A stretch of DNA of 64,000 bases from positions 806,001-870,000 of the forward strand of contig NZ_CP155793.1 of assembly GCF_039729145.1 (NCBI RefSeq), read 5' to 3'. This DNA comes from Microbacterium sp. SY138 (GTDB lineage Bacteria > Actinomycetota > Actinomycetes > Actinomycetales > Microbacteriaceae). Each line of letters starts with the position of its first letter. Position 1 is the stretch's first letter. Under the pieces are notes generated by a model. That model searched no databases and was not told where the DNA came from. It worked only from the letters and a program-made list of their open reading frames with translations. The position numbers and the translations under genes were made by a program. Positions 26,567 to 37,060 of this stretch are shown piece by piece.

Positions 26567-27702
26567 TGGACCGCCGAGGCCCACTTCTCGCCGAGCAGCG
26601 TGCCGGCGTTCGTCGACTGCTCCTCGGTCGGGACGACCGTCTCCTCCGGTGCCTCGGGGAGTGCCGCAGCGAGGTCGGCGTCGATCGTGCCGGCGTCGGT
26701 CATGGCCTCCATGCGCACCGGACGGGCGCCGCCCTTCAGCCAGAGGTTCTGCACCTCGTCGCTGTAGAGGAACTCCTGCCACAGGCGGGCAGCAGCCGGG
26801 TGCGGGGCGTCGGCGTTGATGGCCTGGTTGTAGTACCCGGCGTAACCGGTGCCGTCGAACACGACGACCTTCCAGTCCTTGTTGTCGGCCGTGTGCGAGG
26901 CGTTCAGGTAGTCCCAGTCGAACACGACGGGGGTCTCGCCGCTCGCGATCGTCGCGGTGGTCACGTCGACCTTGAGCAGGTTTCCGGCCTTCTGCAGCTC
27001 GGAGAAGAAGTCGATGCCCGGCTGGAAGTCGTCGAGCGTGCCGTCGGACTGCACGGTGGCGAGGCCGACGGCGGCGAAGGCCGCACCGGCCTGGGTCGGG
27101 TCGCCGTTGATCGCGACGGCGCCCTTGTAGTCGGCCGAGAGCAGGTCGGAGAGTTCGGCCGGAGCGTCGAACTTCGACGAGTCGTAGCCGATCGACATGT
27201 ACCCGCCGTAGTCGCCGACGAAGAGGCCGGTGGGCTCCTTCAGCTCCTCGGGGATGTCATCCCACGTCTGCACCTTGTACGGCGCGAAGACGTCGGTGTT
27301 CTGCAGGGCGACCGTGAGGCCGATGTCGAACACGTCGGGCGCGGTGTCGAGTCCCTCGTTCGTCTTCGCGGCCTGGATCTCCTCGGCGCTCGAGACGTCG
27401 GGGGAGGCCTCGTTGATGGTGATCTCGGGGTACTTCTCGGCGAACAGGTCGAGGATCTCGCCGTAGTTCGCCCAGTCGCGGGGGAGCGCGATGACGTTGA
27501 GCGAGCCTTCGGCCTTGGCTGCAGCCTCGAGGTCGGCGAAGGTGCCGAAGTCGGTGACAGAGGTCGCGGCGGAGGCGTCGACGTCGGAGCTGCCTCCGCC
27601 GGTCGCGTCAGCTGCGCCGGAGCAGGCCGTGAGTGCGAGTGCGGCCGTGGTGGCCAGGGCGATGCCGGCGCCGATGCGCGCGCGGCGGGTGAAGCGAGCC
27701 AT
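26563..27702 (-). CDS. ABC importer substrate-binding lipoprotein (PotD/AfuA-like)
   Basis: 379 residues. The lipoprotein signal is twin-Arg-rich at the front and ends LALTAC. The mature part shows the family-1/polyamine-type binding fold: LNVIALPRDWANYGEILDLF, EKYPEITI, APDVFDIG, and VFDWDYLN. Candidate ligands are polyamine, Fe3+ or aminoethylphosphonate; sequence alone cannot choose. It leads the minus-strand operon. Its ribosome binding site (GAGAGGA) lies inside one arm of a perfect inverted repeat. Confidence 0.85.
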   Translation of the reverse strand: MARFTRRARIGAGIALATTAALALTACSGAADATGGGSSDVDASAATSVTDFGTFADLEAAAKAEGSLNVIALPRDWANYGEILDLFAEKYPEITINEASPDVSSAEEIQAAKTNEGLDTAPDVFDIGLTVALQNTDVFAPYKVQTWDDIPEELKEPTGLFVGDYGGYMSIGYDSSKFDAPAELSDLLSADYKGAVAINGDPTQAGAAFAAVGLATVQSDGTLDDFQPGIDFFSELQKAGNLLKVDVTTATIASGETPVVFDWDYLNASHTADNKDWKVVVFDGTGYAGYYNQAINADAPHPAAARLWQEFLYSDEVQNLWLKGGARPVRMEAMTDAGTIDADLAAALPEAPEETVVPTEEQSTNAGTLLGEKWASAVQ

Positions 27703-27703
27703 G

Positions 27704-27758
27704 AGTGTCCTCTCGGTGTCCGGCGCTGTGAGCCGGTTTCGGGTTGCGAGAGGACACT
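27704..27758 (-). promoter_or_regulatory. Inverted repeat covering the ribosome binding site of the binding-protein gene
   Basis: AGTGTCCTCTCG (27704-27715) and CGAGAGGACACT (27747-27758) are perfect 12-base complements 31 bases apart. In the minus-strand RNA the downstream arm contains the Shine-Dalgarno AGAGGA and ends one base before the ATG. Pairing would hide the start region. A -10-like TAGTGT overlaps the upstream arm. Confidence 0.55.
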
Positions 27759-27836
27759 ATGAGGCGCAGGTTGCCGCCCGTCGCGGGTCTGGTGAACGGA
27801 CGGTGGCGAGCCGGTGGCCGAACAGGGCCGCGGAGC

Positions 27837-28352
27837 TCAGCCCTGCGGCACGCTGTACTTGAAGCCGCGGTGCGAGCCGACGTAGCCGAGCCGCTCGTAG
27901 AAGCGGTGCGCGTCGGTGCGGGCGGCATCGGAGGTGAGCTGCACCATCGTCGCGCCGACCGCGGGAGCCGCGGATTCGCCCACCCAGCGCATCACGGCGG
28001 AGCCGATGCCCGACGAGCGCAGACTGCTCTGCACGCGCACGGCCTCGACGAGCAGCCGCCGCGCGCCGCGGCGCGCCATCCCGGGGATCGAGGTGAGCTG
28101 CAGCGTGCCGACGATCGTGCCGTCGAGCTCGACCACGAGCAGATCGTTCGACGGCTCTGCCAGGATCTCGACGAGCCCGCGTGCGTACGCGGGACGATCC
28201 TCGTCGGACGCCACATCGCCGCGGGCCGCGCTGATCGGGTCGTCGGCGAGCAGTGTGATCACGGCATCCGTGTCGTCGACCGTCGCACGGCGCAGGAGCG
28301 CGGTTCCGATACGCGATTCGAGCGGCTGGGGCAGCGGGAGGGCGTCGAGCAT
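27837..28352 (-). CDS. GNAT family N-acetyltransferase
   Basis: 171 residues with a full GNAT domain: LVVELDGTIVGTLQLTSIPG, acetyl-CoA loop region VQSSLRSSGIGSAVM, and C-terminal ERLGYVGSHRGFKY. CAGACT on this strand (28359-28364) ends 6 bases before ATG 28352, suggesting a leaderless start. It is divergent from the TSUP gene. Substrate unknown. Confidence 0.87.
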   Translation of the reverse strand: MLDALPLPQPLESRIGTALLRRATVDDTDAVITLLADDPISAARGDVASDEDRPAYARGLVEILAEPSNDLLVVELDGTIVGTLQLTSIPGMARRGARRLLVEAVRVQSSLRSSGIGSAVMRWVGESAAPAVGATMVQLTSDAARTDAHRFYERLGYVGSHRGFKYSVPQG

Positions 28353-28430
28353 GCCTCCAGTCTGCCAGCGCCCGCGTCCGGTGCGAGCGCGGATGCGGGG
28401 GTCGTGCCGACTCTCTGGAATCATGGCGAG

Positions 28431-29261
28431 GTGGATATCGGCGCCGTGCTCGGACTCGAGCAGCTCACGTGGGGGGTGCTGCTGCTCGTGGTGATCGCCG
28501 CGTTCTGCGCCGGCTGGATCGACGCGGTCGTCGGCGGGGGAGGGCTGCTGCAGCTGCCGGCCCTGCTGCTGATCCCCGGCATCTCCCCGGTGCAGGCGCT
28601 CGCCACCAACAAACTCGCCTCGGTGTTCGGCACCGCGACCAGCAGTGTGACCTACTACCGACGAGCCAGACCCGACCTGCGCACTGCCGTGCCGATGGCG
28701 ATCATCGCGTTGATCGGGTCCTTCGGCGGAGCAGCCGTCGCGACGGTGCTGCCGCCGGCCGCGTTCAAGCCGATCATCGTGATCGCGCTGCTCGCGGTGG
28801 CACTGTTCACCGCGTTCCGTCCGCAGATGGGCGCCGCGACCCAGTTGCGGTTCCACGGCCACAAGCACCACATCATGGCGGGTGCCGCGGGGCTCGGCAT
28901 CGGCTTCTACGACGGCATGATCGGACCGGGGACCGGGACCTTCCTCGTGATCACCCTGGTCGCGCTGCTCGGCTACGACTTCCTGCAGGCGAGCGCCAAG
29001 GCCAAGATCGTCAACCTCGCGACGAACGCGGGTGCGCTCATGCTGTTCATCCCGCACGGCGCCGTGCTGTGGCTGCTCGGTGGCATCCTCGCAGTCGCGA
29101 ACGTCGCCGGCAGCTACCTCGGCTCGCGGATGGCGATCTCGCGCGGGACCACCTTCATCCGCGTGGTCTTCCTCGTCGTCGTCATCGCGCTGATCGCGAA
29201 GCTCGGCGTCGACGTGTGGAACGAGAACATCGTTCCCGCGTTCGCGGCGCTCTCGTCCTAG
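28431..29261 (+). CDS. TSUP (TauE/SafE) family membrane transporter
   Basis: 276 residues and about eight membrane helices. The TSUP motif GWIDAVVGGGGLLQLPAL in the first half and its echo GIGFYDGMIGPGTGTF in the second half are both clear. TauE/SafE proteins export sulfite, sulfoacetate or other small organosulfur anions. The GTG start at 28431 gives the expected N-terminus; the only nearby ATG is out of frame. No strong ribosome binding site. Confidence 0.88.
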   Translation: MDIGAVLGLEQLTWGVLLLVVIAAFCAGWIDAVVGGGGLLQLPALLLIPGISPVQALATNKLASVFGTATSSVTYYRRARPDLRTAVPMAIIALIGSFGGAAVATVLPPAAFKPIIVIALLAVALFTAFRPQMGAATQLRFHGHKHHIMAGAAGLGIGFYDGMIGPGTGTFLVITLVALLGYDFLQASAKAKIVNLATNAGALMLFIPHGAVLWLLGGILAVANVAGSYLGSRMAISRGTTFIRVVFLVVVIALIAKLGVDVWNENIVPAFAALSS

Positions 29262-29306
29262 GCTCGAGATGCTCTGCGGCGCGCGGCCTGGGGGATCAGG
29301 CAGAAA

Positions 29307-29349
29307 CGCCGGATCAGGCAGGTTCTTCGCAGAACCGCCTGATCCGGCG
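29307..29349. terminator. Hairpin terminator between TSUP and aspS
   Basis: Left arm 29307-29326, loop TCGC, right arm 29331-29349: about 19 pairs with one bulged A. It separates convergent genes and can serve both. GGATCAGGCAG is also repeated directly at 29293-29303 and 29311-29321. Confidence 0.8.
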
Positions 29350-29381
29350 TGTGTGCCTGAGCTCGCGCGAGGCAGTGGGCG

Positions 29382-31163
29382 TCAGGCCTCGTCGTCCTCG
29401 GGCTCGTAGTCGACACCGGCCTCGGCGCGCTGCGCGTCGGTGATCGGTGCCGGAGCGGAGGTCAGCGGGTCGAAGCCGTTGCCCGACTTCGGGAACGCGA
29501 TGACCTCGCGGATCGACTCGGTCTTGGTCAGGTGCTGCAGCACGCGGTCCATGCCGAGTGCGATCCCGCCGTGGGGCGGTGCGCCGAACTTGAACGCGTC
29601 GAGCAGGAAGCCGAACTGCTCGTCGGCCTGCTCGTCGCTGATGCCCATGACCTCGAACACACGCTTCTGCACGTCTTCGCGGTGGATGCGGATCGAGCCG
29701 CCACCGAGCTCCGAGCCGTTGCAGACGATGTCATACGCGTAGGCGAGAGCGGAGCCGGGGTCGGTGTCGAAGGTGTCCTGGAACTCGGGCTTCGGGCCGG
29801 TGAACGCGTGGTGCACGGCCGTCCAGGCCCCCGCGCCGACGGCGACATCGCCGGAGGCCACGGCGTCGGCTGCCGGCTCGAACATCGGAGCGTCGACGAC
29901 CCAGGTGAACGCGAACTCGTCGGGGTTCAGGTAGCCGAGCCGACGGCCGATCTCGACGCGCGCGGCGCCGAGCAGCGCACGGCTCTCCTTGGTCGAACCG
30001 GCGGCGAAGAAGACGCAGTCTCCGGCTTCGGCACCGACGAGCGCGGCGAGCCCGGCCTGCTCGGCCTCGGACAGGTTCTTCGCGGCGGGGCCACCGAGCG
30101 TGCCGTCCTCGTTGAACAGGACGTAGGCGAGGCCGCGTGCGCCGCGCTGCTTGGCCCAGTCCTGCCAGGCGTCGAGCTGCTTGCGCGGCTGCGAGGCGCC
30201 GCCGGGCATACGCACCGCACCGACGTACTCGGCCTGGAAGACGCGGAACGGGGTGTTCTGGAAGTACTCGGTCGCGTCGACGAGCTCGAGGCCGAAGCGC
30301 AGGTCGGGCTTGTCGGAGCCGTACTTGGCCATGGCGTCGGCGTAGGTCATGCGCGGCAGGGGCGTGGCCACCTCGACGCCGATCGTCGCCCACATCGCCA
30401 CGATGAGCGACTCCATGAGGGTGATCACGTCTTCTTGGTCGACGAAGCTCATCTCGATGTCGAGCTGCGTGAACTCCGGCTGCCGGTCGGCGCGGAAGTC
30501 TTCGTCGCGGTAGCAGCGCGCGATCTGGAAGTACTTCTCGACGCCGCCGACCATCAACAGCTGCTTGAACAGCTGGGGGGACTGCGGCAGGGCGTACCAG
30601 CTGCCGGGGCTCAGACGAGCGGGCACCAGGAAGTCACGGGCGCCCTCAGGCGTCGAGCGGGTGAGGGTCGGGGTCTCGACCTCGGTGAAGTCGTCGGCGT
30701 GCAGCACGTCGCGGATCGCCTTGTACACGTTCGAGCGCAGACGCAGGGCAGCGGCCGGGGCCGGGCGGCGCAGGTCGAGGTAGCGGTACTTGAGGCGGGC
30801 TTCCTCGCCCACGGTCTCGGTCTCGGCGAGGGCCGTGGAGACCTGGAAGGGCAGAGGCGCGGACTCGTTCAGCACCTCGACGTCGGTCGCGATGAGTTCG
30901 ACCTCGCCCGTGGGCAGGTTCGGGTTCGCGTTGCCCTCGGGGCGCAGAGAGACCTCGCCGGTCACCTTCAGCACGAACTCGTTGCGCAGCGGGTGGGCGA
31001 TCTCCTCGTCGCGGATGACGACCTGGGCGATGCCGGAGGCGTCCCGCAGATCGATGAAAGCGACTCCTCCGTGGTCACGACGGCGATCGACCCAACCCGA
31101 GAGGGTGACGGTCTGACCGATGTGCTCGGCTCGCAGAGAGCCTGCCGAGTGGGTGCGAAGCAC
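29382..31163 (-). CDS. aspS: Aspartyl-tRNA synthetase
   Basis: 593 residues, the bacterial size with a GAD insertion domain. An N-terminal OB-fold ([19 protein letters not shown]) binds the anticodon; the class II core follows with motif 2 ([21 protein letters not shown] split over residues near 215-235) and motif 3 [13 protein letters not shown] near the end. The GTG start has AGAAGGAA 6 bases upstream. A -10-like TAGAAT lies about 40 bases upstream. Whether it also charges tRNA-Asn cannot be told. Confidence 0.95.
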   Translation of the reverse strand: MLRTHSAGSLRAEHIGQTVTLSGWVDRRRDHGGVAFIDLRDASGIAQVVIRDEEIAHPLRNEFVLKVTGEVSLRPEGNANPNLPTGEVELIATDVEVLNESAPLPFQVSTALAETETVGEEARLKYRYLDLRRPAPAAALRLRSNVYKAIRDVLHADDFTEVETPTLTRSTPEGARDFLVPARLSPGSWYALPQSPQLFKQLLMVGGVEKYFQIARCYRDEDFRADRQPEFTQLDIEMSFVDQEDVITLMESLIVAMWATIGVEVATPLPRMTYADAMAKYGSDKPDLRFGLELVDATEYFQNTPFRVFQAEYVGAVRMPGGASQPRKQLDAWQDWAKQRGARGLAYVLFNEDGTLGGPAAKNLSEAEQAGLAALVGAEAGDCVFFAAGSTKESRALLGAARVEIGRRLGYLNPDEFAFTWVVDAPMFEPAADAVASGDVAVGAGAWTAVHHAFTGPKPEFQDTFDTDPGSALAYAYDIVCNGSELGGGSIRIHREDVQKRVFEVMGISDEQADEQFGFLLDAFKFGAPPHGGIALGMDRVLQHLTKTESIREVIAFPKSGNGFDPLTSAPAPITDAQRAEAGVDYEPEDDEA

Positions 31164-31305
31164 GGAGTATTCCTTCTGATCTGGGAAATGGGGAACCCGC
31201 CCATTCTACGGGGGCGGTCGGGAGGTCTTCGGCCCGGTCGCCCGCCCCCGGGCCGGCATATCAGTAGGATCGCCACGACACAGCTCTTACACAGAAAGGG
31301 TGCAC

Positions 31306-31680
31306 GTGGACAACAACGGCATCTCCGATCTCTACGCATCGATCTTCTCCGGTACCACGGGCCTGATCGCGCTCGTCTTCTACATCCTCGTCGCCATCGG
31401 GCTGTGGAAGGTCTTCACGAAGGCCGGATACCCCGGTATCCTCGCGATCATCCCGATCGTGAACCTCGTCTTCCTGGTGAAGATCGCCGGCCTGTCCGGC
31501 TGGTTCGCACTGCTGTACCTCATCCCGATCGCGAACCTGATCCTTGCGATCATCGTCGCGTTCAAGCTCGGCGAGCGCTTCAACAAGGGCGGGGTCTTCT
31601 CGTTCTTCCTGCTGTTCCTCTTCCCGTACATCGGGTACCTGATCCTCGGCTTCGGGGATTCGCGCTACAGCAAGGCGTGA
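31306..31680 (+). CDS. Small membrane protein, DUF5684-like
   Basis: 124 residues with four hydrophobic helices and short polar loops (FTKAGYPGILAIIPI, IAGLSGWFALLYLIPI), the pattern of DUF5684 signal-peptidase-associated-like proteins. AGAAAGGG ends 5 bases before the GTG at 31306; the GTG at 31300 overlaps that site and is less likely. Function unknown. The phosphatase gene begins one base after its stop, so the two are probably co-translated. Confidence 0.75.
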   Translation: MDNNGISDLYASIFSGTTGLIALVFYILVAIGLWKVFTKAGYPGILAIIPIVNLVFLVKIAGLSGWFALLYLIPIANLILAIIVAFKLGERFNKGGVFSFFLLFLFPYIGYLILGFGDSRYSKA

Positions 31681-31681
31681 G

Positions 31682-32311
31682 ATGACGGCGTCCCGGTTGC
31701 ACCTCGTCCGACACGGCGAGGTGCACAATCCGGCCCGCGTGCTCTACGGTCGTCTTCCCGACTACCACCTGAGCGACGCGGGCCGGGGGATGGCCGCAGC
31801 GGCCGCCGACCATGTGGCGGCGCTCGACCGTCCCGTCTCCGCGCTCTACGTGTCGCCGCTCGAACGCGCGCAGGAGTCGGCAGAGCCGTTCGCCGAGCGC
31901 TTCGACCTCGTGCCGGAGATCGACATCCGTCTGATCGAGCCGACGAACGTGTTCGAGGGGACGCAGATGCGTCGCTCGCTGATGAATCCCATGAACTGGT
32001 GGCACCTGCGGCAGCCTTCGCTGCCCAGTTGGGGCGAGCCCTACTCGTCCATCGCGGAGCGGATGCTCGGTGTCATGGACGAAGCCTGGGACGCGGCGCC
32101 CGACGGCGACGTCGTGATGCTGTCGCACCAGGCGCCGATCTGGATCACCCACCTCCGCGTCGCCGGCCTGCCGTTGCGGCACGACCCGCGCACCCGTCGC
32201 TGCGCCCTCTCGAGCGTCACCTCGTTCGAGCGCGTCGGCGATGTCTGGCGTGAGGTCGCGTATGCCGAGCCTGCGGCGACCGGCGGCGCCGTCGACGTCG
32301 GGGCCGTCTGA
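31682..32311 (+). CDS. Histidine phosphatase family protein (Rv0525-like)
   Basis: 209 residues with the branch-1 phosphatase catalytic motif LVRHGE (Arg10, His11, Gly12), an ERAQESAEPFAERF stretch, and a second catalytic His in MLSHQAP. In M. tuberculosis a member of this family (Rv0525) directly precedes the cytochrome c maturation genes Rv0526-Rv0529; here a MerR/flavoprotein pair lies between. The substrate is unknown. Confidence 0.85.
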   Translation: MTASRLHLVRHGEVHNPARVLYGRLPDYHLSDAGRGMAAAAADHVAALDRPVSALYVSPLERAQESAEPFAERFDLVPEIDIRLIEPTNVFEGTQMRRSLMNPMNWWHLRQPSLPSWGEPYSSIAERMLGVMDEAWDAAPDGDVVMLSHQAPIWITHLRVAGLPLRHDPRTRRCALSSVTSFERVGDVWREVAYAEPAATGGAVDVGAV

Positions 32312-32335
32312 TCCCCGTCCTCGAATCGCGCGCGG

Positions 32336-33241
32336 TCAGTGCTCAGCGGCCAGCAGCGACTGGATGATGCCGACCGCTGCGAGCTGACCGGCAGCCGCGG
32401 CCAGCAGCACTGAGGCCACGGGCCCGGGAAGGGTCGCGCGGTGCGCGAGGTCGCCTGCAGCGAAGACGCCGGGGCGCGAGGTGCGTCCGAACTCGTCGAT
32501 CTCGATGCACCCGGAGTCGAGCATTCCCAGTCCGAGCTGGGCGGCGAACGGCGACCGCTGGCGCATCCCCCCGGCGGAGATGAAGACGCCGTCGACGACG
32601 CTCTCGTCGGTGTCCGTGTGAACGCGGACACCTCCGTCGACCTTCTCGACGGAGGCGACCGGCGTGCGGCGCACCTGCGCGCCTTTCGCCTCGAGAGTTC
32701 GGATCTCGTCGTCCGCGAACTCCTCCCCGACGGGTGCGACGGTGATGTTCCCGGCGATCCGACCCAACAGGCCGATGAGGTGCTCGGCCCGAGGTGCGGC
32801 GCCGATGATGGCGATGTCCCTGCCGGCATGCTCGTGTCCGTCGCAGAACGGGCAGCTGAAGGCGAATGTGCCCCACAGGTCGTGCAGCCCCGGGACATCG
32901 GGAAGATCGTCGGCGACGCCCGTGGCGAGGACGACCCGACGGCCCTCCGCGACGGTGCCGTCGGACACGCCCACGACGAACGCGCCCTCGACGCCCGAGA
33001 CGCTCGTCGCCGCCGCGTCGCGGATCTCCACGTCGTCGTACTCCGCGAGCTCGGCGCGGGCGGTCGCGCGCAGCTCCGACGGTGGCATCCCGTCCGCGCC
33101 GATCATGTTGTGCATGTGCAGGACGGTGCCGTTGCGGTACTCGCCCGAATCCAGGAGCAGAGTCGAGCGGTGCATCCGTCCGAGGGTCAGGGCGGCCTGG
33201 AGTCCTGCCGGTCCTGCGCCGATCACGATGGCGTCGTACAT
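32336..33241 (-). CDS. Thioredoxin-reductase-like FAD/NAD(P)-dependent oxidoreductase
   Basis: 301 residues: FAD-binding GAGPAGLQAAL at 8-18, a CPFCDG motif at 130-135 in the position of the thioredoxin reductase CATC disulfide, then an NAD(P) Rossmann motif (IIGAAP) and the C-terminal ASGDLAH-like FAD motif (VFAAGDLAHRA). Redox activity toward a dithiol partner is likely. AAGGAC precedes ATG 33241. It is transcribed from a MerR-type promoter and is the probable target of the divergent MerR protein. Confidence 0.85.
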   Translation of the reverse strand: MYDAIVIGAGPAGLQAALTLGRMHRSTLLLDSGEYRNGTVLHMHNMIGADGMPPSELRATARAELAEYDDVEIRDAAATSVSGVEGAFVVGVSDGTVAEGRRVVLATGVADDLPDVPGLHDLWGTFAFSCPFCDGHEHAGRDIAIIGAAPRAEHLIGLLGRIAGNITVAPVGEEFADDEIRTLEAKGAQVRRTPVASVEKVDGGVRVHTDTDESVVDGVFISAGGMRQRSPFAAQLGLGMLDSGCIEIDEFGRTSRPGVFAAGDLAHRATLPGPVASVLLAAAAGQLAAVGIIQSLLAAEH

Positions 33242-33277
33242 GGGGGTCCTTCCGGTGGCGGGGTTGCTTTCCCCGTC

Positions 33278-33308
33278 AGTCTGTGACTTCATGTCAACAT
33301 GAAGTCAA
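33278..33308 (-). promoter_or_regulatory. MerR-type promoter with 19-base spacer and operator
   Basis: On the minus strand: -35 TTGACT (33303-33308), a 19-base spacer (33284-33302), -10 CAGACT (33278-33283). A perfect dyad TGACTTCATGT-N2-ACATGAAGTCA (33284-33307) fills the spacer. The over-long spacer with a central palindrome is the hallmark of promoters that MerR proteins activate by untwisting DNA. The dyad also contains the merR start codon. Confidence 0.8.
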
Positions 33309-33703
33309 GCGATGCGCACCCCTGGTCTGTCGGCGATGTGGCCGAGCGCTTCGAGCTGCCGACGAACGTGCTGCGGCACTGGGAGTCGGTGGGGCTGCTC
33401 ACTCCTCCGCGCGACTCCTCAGGGCGGCGGCGCTACGGCGAGGACGAGGTCGTGCGCATCGCCGTGATCCAGCGCAGCAAGGCAGCGGGGATGAGCCTCG
33501 AACAGATCGCGGTGCTGCTCGACGACGGGAGCGCCGGGCGGCACCAGGTGTTGCAGCAGCACCTGGACGACATCGATCGCCGTATGGAGGAGATGCGTCG
33601 ATCGCGCGAGATGACCGAGCACGCGATGGGCTGCCGCGCGCACGACATCGCCACCTGCCCGCGTTTCCGCGCGGGTGTGGACGACGTCCTGGCGCGCTTC
33701 TGA
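33299..33703 (+). CDS. MerR-family transcriptional regulator
   Basis: 134 residues: winged HTH at 9-75 (WSVGDVAERFELPTNVLRHWESVGLL), a coiled-coil dimer helix, and a C-terminal effector tail with Cys112 and Cys120 (GCRAHDIATC). Two cysteines suggest a metal, thiol or redox signal. ATG 33299 lies within the operator dyad and has no ribosome binding site, so its message is either leaderless or starts further down. It is divergent from the flavoprotein gene. Confidence 0.87.
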   Translation: MKSSDAHPWSVGDVAERFELPTNVLRHWESVGLLTPPRDSSGRRRYGEDEVVRIAVIQRSKAAGMSLEQIAVLLDDGSAGRHQVLQQHLDDIDRRMEEMRRSREMTEHAMGCRAHDIATCPRFRAGVDDVLARF

Positions 33704-33766
33704 TGGGCCTCCGAAGGGTGCTCGTTTCCGGCTCGCGCATAGGAAGCTCTGCGTAAACTCGGAGTC

Positions 33767-34417
33767 GTGCCAAGCGAATCGACGGTCCGTCCGATCCGCA
33801 GCGGCCGCTCCTCCCGCACACGGCGCTCGCGCCGTGCGGTCGGTGCCGCGCTCGCTGCGGTGCTCGCCATCGGTCTGAGCGCCTGCGCTCCCGATCCGGT
33901 CAGTGAATCGTTCCTGAACGGCGAGAACACCGGTTATGTCGCCGCCGACGGGGCGATCGTCGAGATCCCGGTCTCCGAGCGCGGTGAACCCGTCGTCTTC
34001 AGCGGAGTGACCGAGAAGGGCGAGGAGTTCGACAGTGCCGACATCGCCGGACAGGTCGCTGTCGTCAACTTCTGGTACGCCGGCTGCGCGCCGTGCCGCC
34101 TCGAAGCGGCCGATCTGGAAGGTGTCTGGCAGGACTTCCGCGATCAGGACGTCGCGTTCATCGGCATCAACACCCGTGACCAGGCGGACACGGCGGTCGC
34201 GTTCGCCGACGAGTACGGCGTCACGTACCCGAGCCTTATCGACGTCGACACCGCCCAGGCCAAGCTCGCCTTCGCGAAGGAGACGCCGATCGCCGCGACG
34301 CCGACAACCCTCGTGCTCGACAAGCAGGGCCGGGTCGCCGCGCGCATTATCGGCCCGATCGACGGCAAGTCGATCCTCTCCACGCTCGTCAAGGACGCCC
34401 TCGCGGAGACGTCGTGA
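33767..34417 (+). CDS. TlpA/ResA-like thiol-disulfide oxidoreductase, lipoprotein
   Basis: 216 residues. Signal segment ends LSAC, so Cys40 is probably lipidated. The thioredoxin-like domain has the active site WYAGCAPC (Cys107, Cys110) and later a cis-Pro (AATPTTLVLD). In cytochrome c maturation System II this protein keeps apocytochrome haem-binding cysteines reduced. TAAACT (33754-33759) ends 7 bases before GTG 33767, suggesting a leaderless start. First gene of the maturation operon. Confidence 0.9.
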   Translation: MPSESTVRPIRSGRSSRTRRSRRAVGAALAAVLAIGLSACAPDPVSESFLNGENTGYVAADGAIVEIPVSERGEPVVFSGVTEKGEEFDSADIAGQVAVVNFWYAGCAPCRLEAADLEGVWQDFRDQDVAFIGINTRDQADTAVAFADEYGVTYPSLIDVDTAQAKLAFAKETPIAATPTTLVLDKQGRVAARIIGPIDGKSILSTLVKDALAETS

Positions 34418-34433
34418 CCACCCGGGGAACGTC

Positions 34434-35219
34434 GTGAATCCCGAGGCGATCATCGGATCCGGGGCCCTCTGGATCGCGATCCCGGTGGCGATGCTCGCGG
34501 GACTCGTCTCGTTCCTCTCCCCGTGCGTGCTGCCTCTCGTCCCCGGTTACCTCGGCTTCCTCGGCGGTGCCGTCGCTCCTCGGTCGACCGCTGCTGCCGG
34601 CGCGGAAGGCGGGACGACGACGCAGACCACCGAAACCGCGACGCGGGGGCGACTCGTCGGGGGCGTGCTGCTGTTCATCCTCGGGTTCACGATCGTCTTC
34701 ATCCTCTACACCGTGCTCGGCGGAACGGCCGGGGTCTTCCTGCTGCAGTGGGGCGACCTCATCACCCGCATCCTGGGCGTGGTCATCATCGGGATGGGCC
34801 TCGTGTTCCTCGGCCTCTTCGGCTTCGCGCAGAAGGAGTTCCGCTTCCACGTCGACTCCAAGGCGGGGATCGTCGGTGCGCCGCTCCTCGGGGTGGCGCT
34901 CGGGATCGGCTGGGCACCGTGCATGGGGCCGACGCTCGCGGCCATCCTCGCCCTCTCCTTCAACGCCGGCGATCCGGTGCGCGCAGGTTTCCTCGGCCTG
35001 GCCTATTCGCTGGGCCTCGGGATCCCGTTCCTGCTCGTCGCCCTCGGCTTCGGCTGGGCGACGAAAGCGGTCGGCTTCCTCCGCCGCCACGTCCGGGTCG
35101 TCAACATCGTCGGCGGCGTGATGCTGATCCTGCTGGGCATCCTGATGGTGACCGGCCTCTGGACCGACATCATGTCGCGCCTGACGGCGGTGATCGGAAG
35201 TGTCATCCTCCCGCTCTGA
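34434..35219 (+). CDS. ccdA: Cytochrome c biogenesis protein CcdA
   Basis: 261 residues, six membrane helices. The two redox cysteines are in SPCVLPLVPGY (helix 1) and GWAPCMGPTL (helix 4). CcdA passes electrons from cytoplasmic thioredoxin across the membrane to the TlpA-like protein encoded just upstream. The start is GTG 34434, 16 bases after the TlpA stop. Confidence 0.92.
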   Translation: MNPEAIIGSGALWIAIPVAMLAGLVSFLSPCVLPLVPGYLGFLGGAVAPRSTAAAGAEGGTTTQTTETATRGRLVGGVLLFILGFTIVFILYTVLGGTAGVFLLQWGDLITRILGVVIIGMGLVFLGLFGFAQKEFRFHVDSKAGIVGAPLLGVALGIGWAPCMGPTLAAILALSFNAGDPVRAGFLGLAYSLGLGIPFLLVALGFGWATKAVGFLRRHVRVVNIVGGVMLILLGILMVTGLWTDIMSRLTAVIGSVILPL

Positions 35220-35271
35220 TCGCTCCACGACGTCCACCAGCTCCGACAAGAACCCCCGCACTGAGAAGGCC

Positions 35272-37056
<1,785 letters not shown>

Positions 37057-37060
37057 CACC

